Positions 35,284 to 45,650 of a stretch of 64,000 bases of DNA are shown here, piece after piece. Source of the DNA: Brassica napus. Its lineage: Eukaryota > Streptophyta > Magnoliopsida > Brassicales > Brassicaceae. Made by a program: the position numbers and the translations under genes. Below the pieces are notes generated by a model. It searched no databases. It was not told where the DNA came from and worked only from the letters and a program-made list of their open reading frames with translations. The DNA lies in NCBI RefSeq assembly GCF_020379485.1, contig NW_026014649.1:108501-172500 (forward strand). Direction: 5' to 3'. Position 1 is the stretch's first letter. Each line of letters opens with the position of its first letter.

Positions 35284-35376
35284 GTAATTTCTAAATTTAT
35301 CTTTTTACATTCAAGTAGTAATGCTTGGTATGGAACCTAGAATGGTCTAGGGGATTCTGATGGGGGTCTCTGATAG
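35284..35376 (+). other. Candidate 93-nt intron between gag and protease (element B)
   Basis: Donor CTG/GTAATT, acceptor GATAG/GAACC, branch-like CTGAT ~18 nt upstream of the acceptor, and several in-frame stops. Exactly the same length and position as 14995-15087 in element C and sharing TGGTATGGAACCTAG, though flanking coding sequence has diverged. Removal keeps one frame from gag into protease. Confidence 0.6.
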
Positions 35377-38300
35377 GAACCCTCATGGTCGGTGGGGTAA
35401 AAACCCACGTGCTTTTCGACACAGGGGCTACACATAGTTTTGTGAGTCCGGGACTGGTCGGAAAGGGTCTTTTCTGTCTGGATGCTGGTGATAATTTTGG
35501 GATAGTGAGGGCGGCCGGTGGGCAAGCCATGAACTCACTAGGTCTCATGTCGAATATCCCAGTACAGATCCAGGGAAAGGTCTTCCCTGTGAATCTGGTC
35601 TGTGTCCACCTAAAGAATCAAGAAGTGATCTTCGGTATGGATTGGTTGGGAAAGTACCGAGCCACTCTCGATTTCCATAAGGGTCGTGTGCAATTGTAGA
35701 ATGGACTTCACCCGATAGAGTACCAAGGTCTGTGTCAGGCTCAAGAGAAAGTAGTGGTTTCAGAAGTTCGAGCAATTCGGATGCTGGAACAGGGTTGTCA
35801 GTCATTCTTGGCTACAATTACAACTACAGAGCCTGACAGTTCTGGTTTTCTGTTAGACCCACGCGAGGATTCGTTGGTGTCCGAGTTCCAGGATGTGTTT
35901 CAGGCGCTACAGGGTGTCCCCCCTGATAGGTCCGATCCCTTTCTGATTGAGCTGGAACCAGGGAAAGCTCCGCTGTCCAAGAGTCTGTATCGAATGGCTC
36001 CGGCCGAGATGGCCGAGCTAAAGAAGCAATTGGAAGAATTGCTTGACAAGGGGTTCATACGGCCAAGTAGCTCCCCTTGGGGTGCACCAGTCCTCTTTGT
36101 GAAAAAGAAGGATGGTAGCATGCGTCTGTGCATCGACTATCGAGGGTTGAACAGGGTAACTGTTAAGAACAAATACTCATTACCCAGGATAGACAAGCTG
36201 TTGGATCAGCTGAAAGGAGCTAAGTGGTTTTCTAAAATCGATTTGGCCTCGGGATATCATCAGATTCCTATCGAGCCAAACGAGATTAGGAAGACGACAT
36301 TCAGGACCAGGTACGGCCATTACGAGTTCGTAGTGATGCCGTTCGGTCTGACCAATGCACCTGCTGCATTCATGAAAATAATGAATAGCGTGTTCCGGGA
36401 CTTCTTGGATGAATCAGTGATCATCTTCATTGATGATATCCTGATCTACTCCAAGGACGAGGAATCTCATCGGAAACATTTGAGAGCCGTGCTGGAACGA
36501 TTACGAGAGCACAAACTTTTTGCTAAACTCAGCAAGTGCAGTTTTTGGCAAAAGAGTATTGGGTTCCTCGGTCATATTGTTTCTGACCAGGGCGTCTCAG
36601 GGGATCCAGAGAAGATCAGGGCAGTCAAGGATTGGCCCCGACCATGCAGTACCACATAAGTTAGAAGCTTCCTAGGGCTGGCAGGTTACTATAGAAAGTT
36701 TTTGAAGGGATTTGCAAGCTTGGCTCAAGCTATGACATGGTTGACTGGGAAGGACTTTAAGTTCACATGGTCTGATGAGTGTACGAGATGTTTATCCGCA
36801 CTTAAGGATATGCTGACTAGCGCACCCGTCCTGGTTCTTCTGGAGGCAGACCAACCTTATGTGGTCTACACGGATGCGTCCATCACTGGACTCGGTTGCG
36901 TGTTGACTCAACATGGGAAGGTCATTGCCTACGCATAAAGGCAGCTGAAGAAACATGAGGGAAACTACCCCACCCATGACCTTGAAATGGCTGCGGTAGT
37001 ATTCGCCTTAAAGATTTGGCGATCATATTTATATGGGGCCAAAGTCCAGATATTTACGGACCATATCTGAAGTATATATTCACCCAGCCTGAGTTAAACT
37101 TAAGGCAGAGGAGGTGGATGGAGTTCTTGGCCGACTACTACCTAGACATCACTTACTATCCGGGTAAGGCTAACCTTGTGGCCGACGCCTTGAGCTGGAA
37201 GCGAGAAGACGTCGCGCTCGGAAGCGGAACGGACGAGCCGGATGAGGTCGAACACTTCGTTCATTTAAATGCTTTGAACGGAACGGATGGACCACCTGGT
37301 TTAGAGGCGTTGCATAGAGCCGACCTACTTACCCGGATCCGAGCGGCCCAAGATCAGGACGAGAACCTGAAGACGGTTGCTCGGAACGACCTGACTGAGT
37401 ATCAAATCGCAAAGGACTGTACAATCTTAGTTCATGGTCGGATCAGCGTACCCAATGATAGGAGTTTAAAGGACGAGATCCTTAGGGAAGCTCACAAGTC
37501 TAGATTCTTGATCCATCCTGGAGTGACCAAGATGTATCATAATCTCAGACAATACTATCATTGGATATGGATGAAGGTCGATGTGGCCGAATGGGTTGGC
37601 AAGTGTCCTACTTGTCAACTCGTCAAGGCCGAACAACAAGTTCCGAGTGGACTGCTTCAGAGCCTACCTATTCCGGAATGGAAGTGGGATCACATCACGA
37701 TGGATTTCGTGACAGGATTTCCCACGACCAGGAATAGGATTGATGCTGTCTGGGTAATAGTGGATCGACTGACCATGTCTGCCCACTTCCTGGCCATCAA
37801 AAAGACTGATGGAGTCGACCGGATTGTGAGTAAGTACATTGACGAGATTGTGAGGCTACACGGAGTACCCTCAAGTATAGTTTCAGATAGAGATTCAAAG
37901 TTCACTTCTCACTTCTGGCAAGCTTTTCAGAAAGCTTTAGGAACAAGAGTGAACATGAGTACGGCTTATCATCCCCAAACGGATGGGCAGTCAGAAAGAA
38001 CTATACGGACGCTGGAGGATATGCTTCGAGCATGTGTTCTCGATTGGGGTGATTCCTAGGAACAGAATTTGCCGTTAGTGGAGTTCTCCTACAATAACAG
38101 CTTCCACTCCAGTATAGGCATGTCCCCATACAAAGCTTTCTATGGACGACCATGCAGGACACCGTTATGCTGGACCCAAGTGGGGAAGCGCAGCATGATA
38201 GGCCCCGAAATCATGGAGGAAACCACGGAGAAGATCAAGTCCGTGCGGGACAAGATGAGGGCCGCACAGGACAGACAAAAACATTACGCTGACAAACGAA

Positions 38301-38680
38301 GGAAAGAACTGAAGTTTGCAGTGGGTGATATGGTCTATCTCAAAATGATTACCTTTAAAGGTAGAGTGTGAATTTCTGGTAGAAGGAAATTAGATCCAAG
38401 ATACCTAGGTCCGTTCAGAATCATAGAACGAGTGGGTAGTGTGGCATATAAGTTGGACTTACCATCCGAGATGAAAGCCTTCCATAACGTATTCCATGTC
38501 TCCCAACTCCAGAAGTGCTTGACGGATCAGGACGTCTTAATACCAGAAATACCATCTGATATAGGTACAAATCTAACTTTTGAAACAAGGCCGGTTCGGA
38601 TCGTAGATAGGATGGAAAAAGCAATGAGAAAGAAAACAATCCAGATGGTCAAGGTCATTTTGGATTGTAATGGTTGAGAA
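35377..38680 (+). pseudogene. Element B pol: protease, RT, RNase H, integrase, chromodomain-like tail; many stops
   Basis: Protease [17 protein letters not shown] and [17 protein letters not shown] (35377-35700), then TAG at 35698. RT 35754-36659: [17 protein letters not shown] start, [28 protein letters not shown] and catalytic [12 protein letters not shown] at 36657 where Glu is expected. RNase H 36700-37150 with [17 protein letters not shown] at 36936 and a lesion near 37065. Integrase 37480-38350: zinc finger [16 protein letters not shown]...[39 protein letters not shown] near 38057, TGA near 38369. The tail (38400-38680) has RYLGPFRIIERVGSVAYKLDLP, HNVFHVSQLQKC and a degraded chromodomain-like end. 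All catalytic motifs can be seen but no full protein can be made. Confidence 0.93.
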
Positions 38681-38790
38681 GAGACCACTTGGGAGACGGA
38701 GGCCAGGATGAAGGCCGTGTTTTAAAAATGTTTTGACCAGTTTATGTTGGATGAAACACATGACTTGGATTCGAGGACGAATCCATTGTT

Positions 38791-38803
38791 AGTGGGGGAG
38801 ACT
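38791..38803 (+). other. Polypurine tract of element B
   Basis: AGTGGGGGAGACT directly before the 3' LTR start TGTAACATCCC. Same form as at 767-778. Confidence 0.88.
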
Positions 38804-39427
38804 TGTAACATCCCGGATCCTGAATAGGATCATTGGGACGGCCATGGTTCGACGAAACGTAATAGTCAGCCAGATAAGAAGGTTAAGGACGTAAAGAAAC
38901 TTAGACTTAACCTTATACAAGTCGAGAGTCAGCTAGGACGAGTAAGACGGTAGCTTGACGGATGGAACAAGTAGCTCGACCAGCTCAACGGAGTTAGGTT
39001 AAGCTCACTCCAGCTCGGCCACTTCTAAGTCAGCTCCACTAGCTGAACTACTAGCTCACTCACCTGAGGCAGCTGGGAGTCAGCTCATCTCAGCTGGACG
39101 GACTGTTCGGGTTTCGGTCTGATGGTCCAGGTCCGGGCCACTGGCGGGCCATGGGGGTCCGGCCATGAGGCCATGGACTGTTGGGGCTTGGGACAAGGCC
39201 GTGGGCTAAGTCCAGAGGGATTGGGTAAGGCCTGGGGCCTCTGTCCGACCCATACCCATGCTGTATTGGCGAAGGGACGCATGCGGCCGAGAGGGTGTAA
39301 CCCTTGGCCGATTGTGCCCATCCGCTGGCCAGTCATGCCTGTTCGTGGGGCAAGACTTACCCCCTCGTTTTCTATAAATACGGGGTCCTCTCTGTCGATT
39401 TCATTCATCCAATCCAGAGTAAAAATA
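38804..39427 (+). repeat. 3' LTR of element B, first 624 bp only
   Basis: Closely matches 31678-32333, including the AGCT-rich block and TATA box (TATAAATACGGGG), but lacks ~45 bp near 38865 present in the 5' LTR. It ends at GTAAAAATA, where unrelated reverse-strand protease sequence begins. Confidence 0.9.
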
Positions 39428-39771
39428 GTCATGGTACTTAATCGGGGTCCAAACTAGTTCTCAAGTTGCACCCTTCCCCGGTGACAATCTAGAGTTGCCC
39501 GATACTTTCCCAACCAGTCCATGCCCAAGATCACTTCATGATGCTTGAGGGGACAACAATCAGATCTATAGGAATCGGCCTATCTAAGATCACCACAGGG
39601 ATGTCCTTAACCAGACCGAGTGAGTTCATAACTTGCCCTCCGGCCGCACTCACTCGTTCAGGACCATCCCATGTTCCATACTGGAACAAACCTTTTCCAA
39701 CCATTCCTGGACTCACAACACTATGTGTAGCTCAGTATCAAATAATGTGTTTCCACACCACCGATCATTAA
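39428..39771 (-). pseudogene. Protease fragment of reverse-strand element C3
   Basis: Near-copy of 14645-14975 in element C (shared AGTTGCACCCTTCCCCGGTG and CTAGAGTTGCCCGATACTTTCC), encoding MIGKG-type protease with [17 protein letters not shown] and [14 protein letters not shown]. It has small indels. No gag lies between it and the leader: internal deletion. Confidence 0.85.
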
Positions 39772-40480
39772 GTACTTAGATGAGTAGGATCTCGGTTTGA
39801 TCACACATTTGGAAAATGTCCCATACCATTCTCCAAAGCATCACACATCTGTGAACGTCCCATACCATTCACAAAAGTGTTTATAGTATACCTCAATCCT
39901 CATCATACTAAGATACTTAACATCGTGTTTCCAATTCCTCTTGGAATTGATCCATTCCATTCACTCAATCTTAAGGAATCCTACCTTGACTTACACTGAG
40001 TCCAAGCTGATCCATCTGATCACAAGCCCACTCATGTACTAGCCATGTAGCGTCTCCCTTAGACTAACATGAACATTGCATATGCTCACTTGTTTTGAAC
40101 GGCCACCAAGGGATAACATTTACCTCCAAGAGAGTGCTGCACGTTTCTTTCAACCTAAGCCACTCTCTGGTCTATGTTACTTCCCTTGTCCAGGTCGTCC
40201 ATACAAAGATCTTGCATTGTGTCCATCATCCAATCCATCTATTATTCCCAAATAACTAGATAAACTAACCTTTATGTTTTCAGGGTCTTGCCGTGGAAGA
40301 GTGTATCTTGGCTAAGCCGGCTCATCTTGGAACTTCCCCGTTCACAAGCATGAAACCCAAACTTACCTCAACTCTCACTTGGCTCACCACAACTAAGGTT
40401 CCAAGTCATCTCAGTTTTCAGAAATAATTTCGGTTTGGAACTCAACATCTTTGAGCACTGTCCGTAACAGGATCAAGCAT
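39772..40480 (-). other. Leader-like non-coding stretch of C3
   Basis: Lies between the primer site (40481-40492) and the protease fragment on the minus strand. No gag motif and no credible open frame; AT-moderate, with two near-repeats of GTCCCATACCATTC at 39817 and 39856. Gag appears to be deleted. Confidence 0.6.
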
Positions 40481-40492
40481 GCTCTGATACCA
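40481..40492 (-). other. Primer binding site of C3 (tRNA-iMet type)
   Basis: TGGTATCAGAGC on the minus strand, three bases from the LTR terminus at 40496. Confidence 0.9.
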
Positions 40493-40495
40493 ACT

Positions 40496-43465
40496 TGTAA
40501 GACCCGATCCCGGCCGACTAGGCCGCGGTCGATGCCTCACGTCGCTCAGTCCATACCCGGACCGAACCTCTAAAATTTTTTGCCCTTTATTTAAAAACTT
40601 CGCCCATAGGCGAGGGCTAACTCAGATCTTAGCTCAAGACTACCTTAGTCATTCCCTAGCTTAGATCATTTTTTTACCTTATGCACAGCGGAATAACATT
40701 TATCATCCATTGGACTAAATCCAATCTAACACTTGTCTGGTCAGATCACCTCAGCTACTGGTCAGTAACACAACTGCCAGCTAGCTCCATGGTCGATCCT
40801 GAACCTAGACCAAGTCATACAATCAGAGGTTCCGTTCCTCTAAACCATTCTATCTAGATCTATGCAACATTGACAGATCATACCTTTGCCACATTCCCGG
40901 AGCTTGTTAGCTCATTGTCCCGGCTGACTTAGCTGTCTTAGCTAGCTCACCCAACTAGTTGAGCTGAACCACTTCACTTGAGGTTTGCTGCTCCGTTCAA
41001 GCTGATCGAGCTGCATAAACTCTTCCCTTGGGTACTTAGTCATTCAGCCAACCATCCCCACAGACATAAGTAACCTTTGGGAGGTCTTCAATCAGCTAAG
41101 GACATGCATCTGGCCCTTACCGGTTCATGCACTGTCCCACATCCTTTTTCCTTATCAACTTATGATACCAAGTCCAGCTCATGGACTAATCATACCAAGT
41201 CCTCTCATGGACTAACCAGATCAAGTCCTCACAAAGACTAACAATGCCCATCAGATCCTGAGTCAATCAACCAACCACCCCACATGACTCAGAACTGATG
41301 AGTCTTCATACTTCCTAATCAGTCATGGAACCATGTCCCACTGAACCTGATTAGTGTTGCTCTTACCACCGGTGCATCCTTTGATCAATCAGATCAGACA
41401 CCTTAATCCATCATCCAAGGATCAGGTCGTCCATCCTTGCCCATGATCAGATCACACACAGCCTGCCTTACCAACACCAAAGTGGATAACCAGCAATTCC
41501 TTATGATAAATATCATAAGTGACAATATGTTCCAGCACACAAACATATGATCAGATATCCTAACACAAGGATCTGACCCCAATATGCCCTCAGGTGCAAT
41601 TTTGACCCCAAGCAAACCTGCTCCAAAAATCAATTAAAATTCATGACAATTCATGATAAATCATAACTAAGAGAATGGTCCAATCAGATTTCCCAGAACC
41701 GGCCTCCATCCCATAGATCTCGGCCAAGATCAGCCAAACCGGCCCAAGGGACCATCTCTAAATCAATCCCTAAAAACTCATTAGGATTCATGATAATTCA
41801 TGATAAATCTTAACTAAGAGAATGGTCAAGTCAGAATTCCAAGAACCGATCTCGATCCTATGGATCTCGACCTAGATCAGCCCCACCGGCCACCTTGACC
41901 ATCTCGAAATCAATCAGATAAAAATCCCCAAATACCATGATAATTCATGATAATTCACCACTAAGAGGATTCCAAAGTCAGATCGCCATAAATCCATCAG
42001 GAAGTAGGAGATCCGGACTTAGCTGCCAAACCAAGGCCATGGAGGGTTCTTCTGAACCGGCCAAGCCATGGTTCAGTGCTACTATGTCTAATCATCAATC
42101 TCAATCATAAGAACAAGGATTAATATGATTAATAATCATCAAACAGAGTAAGGTGTAACTGCAGGACCAGATCAGCCCATAGTGTACCAGACTATGCCCA
42201 ATGGTCTGCAGTCCCCACCTGTTACCTCATCAGGGGCGTCCATGCTCTTCCTAGCACGCCTTCATCAAACCCTTTTCACATACTTCCAGTATTGATAAGA
42301 TCTAAACATGGTTCGTGCCCATCACTCCTTCCATGGAATTTCCATGAAACCAGTTTCTATACTGCATCCATCTTCAAGGCTGTTCATGCCTTTGAGAGTG
42401 GAGTCAAGCCTTCCCCCTTCTCTCCTAACCAATTGCGTGTGTTCCCAAGACACAGAAGAAGCCTTAGACATGATCATCCATGATCAATCACCATCCAAAG
42501 GTCGTGCGTCACTTCCCTCTTTGTTCCCCATGAAACTGCTTTCCACACCAATCTCCCTTTAAGGCTGCATTGGCCCTTGGGAATGGATTCCAGCCAACTC
42601 CCTCCTTTCCTCACCATTTTCGTGTGTTCACAGGCTCCAGATAAGGCTTTGGGTGTTGTCAACAATGATCAAAACCGTTCAGAGGGTCGTTCTCAACTTC
42701 CCCCTTGATCTGCCCCAAAACTGTCTCTTTATGGCCTTCACACCACCATGGGTCTTGGATTGGGAATCCGACCAACTCTCTGTATTTTTCTCTGGATTCT
42801 TTGTGTTTCAGGGTGTAGAAATCGACCAGAATGATCAGAAATGAGAGAGAGAGAGGACGATTTAAACTGTCCCCAACCGCCTGGGCGAACAGTTACCAAA
42901 ATCCCATCCCTTCTTCCCAAAACCGTCCCATAACCGTCCCATAACCGCCCCTTGGCGGTTTCTCCCCTTTTTTTCCTTTGGCAAATCGATCACTGAGCCT
43001 CAGCTCGCACTCTGGGAGCTTGCCCACTCCCTGTCCCAAGCCTAAGACCCATTTGGTCAAACCATCCTGCACCTGGACCATCGGCTCGCCCAGTAACCGT
43101 CCCGGACTCGCCCACACTGATCCGAACCAGAACGCACCGTTCACCGGATTGAGCTGACCTCCAGCTGTTCCCAGCTGAGTGAGCTAGTCTACCAGCTCCT
43201 GTGAGCTGAACAGATCATGGTGAACTGAATACCAGCTGAACCGAGCTGATTGAACTCAAACCAACACTCGTCCAGCTGCCTAAACACTCACCCAGCTCCT
43301 TTACCCTTATTTCCATCGTATCCTGGTTAAGTTTCAGCTGACTGATGCCCTTAACCCTCATTCAGGACCATGACACGCTTGTCCTTAGGTCATGTGACCT
43401 GACTGGTGCATTTCCTTGCACCGCAGTCCGTCCGGACGATCCTATCCAGGATCGGGGACATGACA
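40496..43465 (-). repeat. LTR C3 (~2.97 kb), apparently chimeric
   Basis: Minus strand: starts TGTCATGTCCCC (43465) and ends GGGTCTTACA (40496). 40496-42820 follows LTR C2 (9471-10925), while 42820-43465 switches to LTR C (17800-18441), with the change at GTGTTTCAGGGTGTAG/AAATCGACC. It contains a ~147-bp tandem triplication (41625-42000). The AGCT-rich block is at 43150-43290. No gene. Confidence 0.82.
41625..42000. repeat. Tandem triplication of a ~147-bp unit in LTR C3
   Basis: AACTAAGAGAATGGTC-type landmarks at 41665, 41812 and 41958 (spacing 147 and 146 bp). Each unit has ATTCATGATAATTCATGATAA and a GATCTCGRCC..GATCAGCC block. LTR C has a single related copy near 17275-17420. Confidence 0.78.
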
Positions 43466-44863
43466 CAACCGATCAGACCTTGCTACGTAACACTCCGGTT
43501 AAACTAACTGTCCGTTCGTTCGACTATGCAGCTGCGGAATGTCCACTTGGTTCGGCCTAAGCCTTGAACCATTGGAACTGTTTGGAACTCACACCCTTTG
43601 GGAACTAGTACCCTTTGGACACACGTGCCTCTTGGCAACTCATGACCCTTGGCAACTCGCACCCATTCAGATGTTCCAACCGTTCGACCTAACCGTCTCC
43701 GTGCATGTGTCCGGCCTATGGCCAAAGGACCACGCCTTAACCTACACAAGTCATGAACCATTGTGACTGTTCAGGGAAGGGTTTCAACCGTTCAGAACAG
43801 AACCGAACCTCCCCTATCCAATCGGATTACCTGAGGCCGGTATAGACCATGCACGCGCCTAACTCGACGGTTATGGACCGCGACCGCATTACTCAACCAG
43901 AACCACGGTTATAACCAATCCCAGCATATCCACAAGGCCAAGACAATTTACAGAAGGAGTAGAAGAAGAATTAGATGAAAATAATAAGAAGAATGGGACA
44001 CAATCTAAACGCCCATGGCTAGACCGGTTCGGACTGCCCGATGGTCTTAGCCGATGAGTCGGTGGTTACCCCACTGACCCTATTGGATTGAACCACGGCT
44101 TTGTAGTCCTTATCCAGACCTTTCTCTATACCCTGGGTATTCATAACCACACGGCCTCCTCTCTCCTAAACTGTTCTCCTTGCCGGAGGTACTAAACCAC
44201 CACAACCGACCCTTTTCCGGCCGATCTCTCTCTCTCCCTTTCTATTTAGCCTATGCCTTTGGTTTCTCACGAAACTGATTGAATGCCTTGATCTCTGGTC
44301 GTGCATCCTTTATATAGGCAACCAAAGGTCATTTGTGAAGAGCCACATCCCTTCAAAGCATCCTTCTGGGACAGATCTTGTCCATCGATTACAATCAACG
44401 GTCCAGATCGTACCTGTTCGGATATAGAAGGCTCCAGACCTTCTAGGCACGTCCAACCCAAGCCCAGACTTGGTACTCAAGCCCACGGCCTGCCCACAAG
44501 AGCCCAACGACTCATGGACCACATGGCTGGACCTCATGGCCTGCCACTGACCCGGACCCGGACCATCGGCCCGAAACCCGAACAGTCCGTCAAGCTGAGA
44601 TAAGCTGACTCCCAGCTGCCTCAGCTGATTGAGCTAGTAGCCCAGCTAGTGGAGCTGACCTATTAGTGGCCGAGCTGGAGTGAGCTTAACCTAGTTTCGT
44701 TGAGCTAGTCGAGCTACCCGTCCACTTCATCCAGCTAGCATCCTGACGTCCTTAACCCTCTATCTTGGCCATGGAACGCCTACTTTAAGGTCCTAAGACC
44801 GGCTGGTAAGTTTCCTCGAACCATGGCTTTCCCGACAATCCTATCCAGGATTGGGGGTGTGAC
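43466..44863 (-). repeat. LTR F (B type), reverse strand, part
   Basis: Reverse complement of the first ~1.4 kb of a B-type LTR: AGCT-rich block 44590-44740, minus-strand TATA (TATATAAA, 44316-44309), CCAAAGGG-type repeats 43575-43680. Its outer end reads GGGGGTGTGAC at 44863 and directly meets satellite array 2, so F inserted in the satellite. The other side is cut by LTR C3. Confidence 0.8.
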
Positions 44864-45650
44864 GGACTCAGCACGCTGGCCCTTCCCGTGGACTGTTTGG
44901 GTGATTTTGGCCCACGTGGGCTGTATGTTCAGTATAGACAGGACGTCCGTTGGTGTCCGCCAGCACACACAGGACGTCCATGGCTATCCGCCAGCACATA
45001 CAAGACGTCCGTCGCTGTTCGTGTGTGTTCGTGTGTGTCCGTCAGCACACACAGGATGTCGGTGGCTGTCCATCAGTACACATATCAGCACGTTGGTCCT
45101 TGGACTCAGCACGCTGACCCTTCCCGTGGACTGTTCGGGTGATTTGGCCAACGTGGGCTGTCTGTTCAGTACAGGACGTCCGTGGGTGTCCGTTAGCACA
45201 CACAGGACATCCGTGGGTGTCCGTCAGCACACACAGGACGTCCATGGCTATCCGTGTGTGTCCGTGTGTGTCCGTCAGCACACACAGGACGTCTGTGGCT
45301 CTCCATCAGTACACATATCAGCATACTGGTCCTTGGACTCAGCACGCTGGCCCTTCCCGTGGACTGTTTGGGTGATTTTGGCCCATGTGGGCTGTCTGTT
45401 CAGTACATACAGGACGTCTGTGGCTGTCCGTCAGCACACACAGGACGTCCGTGTGTGTCCGTCAGCAACCACAGGATGTCCGCGGCTATCTGTGTGTGTC
45501 CGTCAGCACACACAGGACGTCCGTGGCTGTCCATCAGTAGAGATATCAGCATGTTGGTCGTTGGACTCAGCACGCTGACCCTTCCCGTGGACTGTTCGGG
45601 TGATTTTGACCCATGTGGGCTGTTTGTTCAGTACACACAGGACGTCCGTG
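44864..45650 (+). repeat. Satellite array 2
   Basis: Same unit as array 1, opposite orientation: GACTCAGCACGCTGGCCC, CCCGTGGACTGTTCGGG, GCCCACGTGGGC, CAGTACACACAGGACGTCC. Landmarks near 44921, 45149, 45381 and 45608 (spacing ~227-232 bp). It continues at 52017 after element D. Confidence 0.93.

Larger units (their letters stand above)
31678..39427 (+). mobile_element. Chromovirus B (Tekay/Del type), 3' LTR truncated
   Basis: Order: 5' LTR (31678-33790), primer site, leader, gag, candidate intron, protease, RT, RNase H, integrase with chromodomain-like tail, polypurine tract, and the first 624 bp of the 3' LTR. It inserted in a relative's protease. Several stops and frameshifts make it inactive, but the structure is complete enough to compare with element C. 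The 3' LTR is cut at 39427 by reverse-strand sequence, so a target duplication cannot be checked. Confidence 0.92.
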
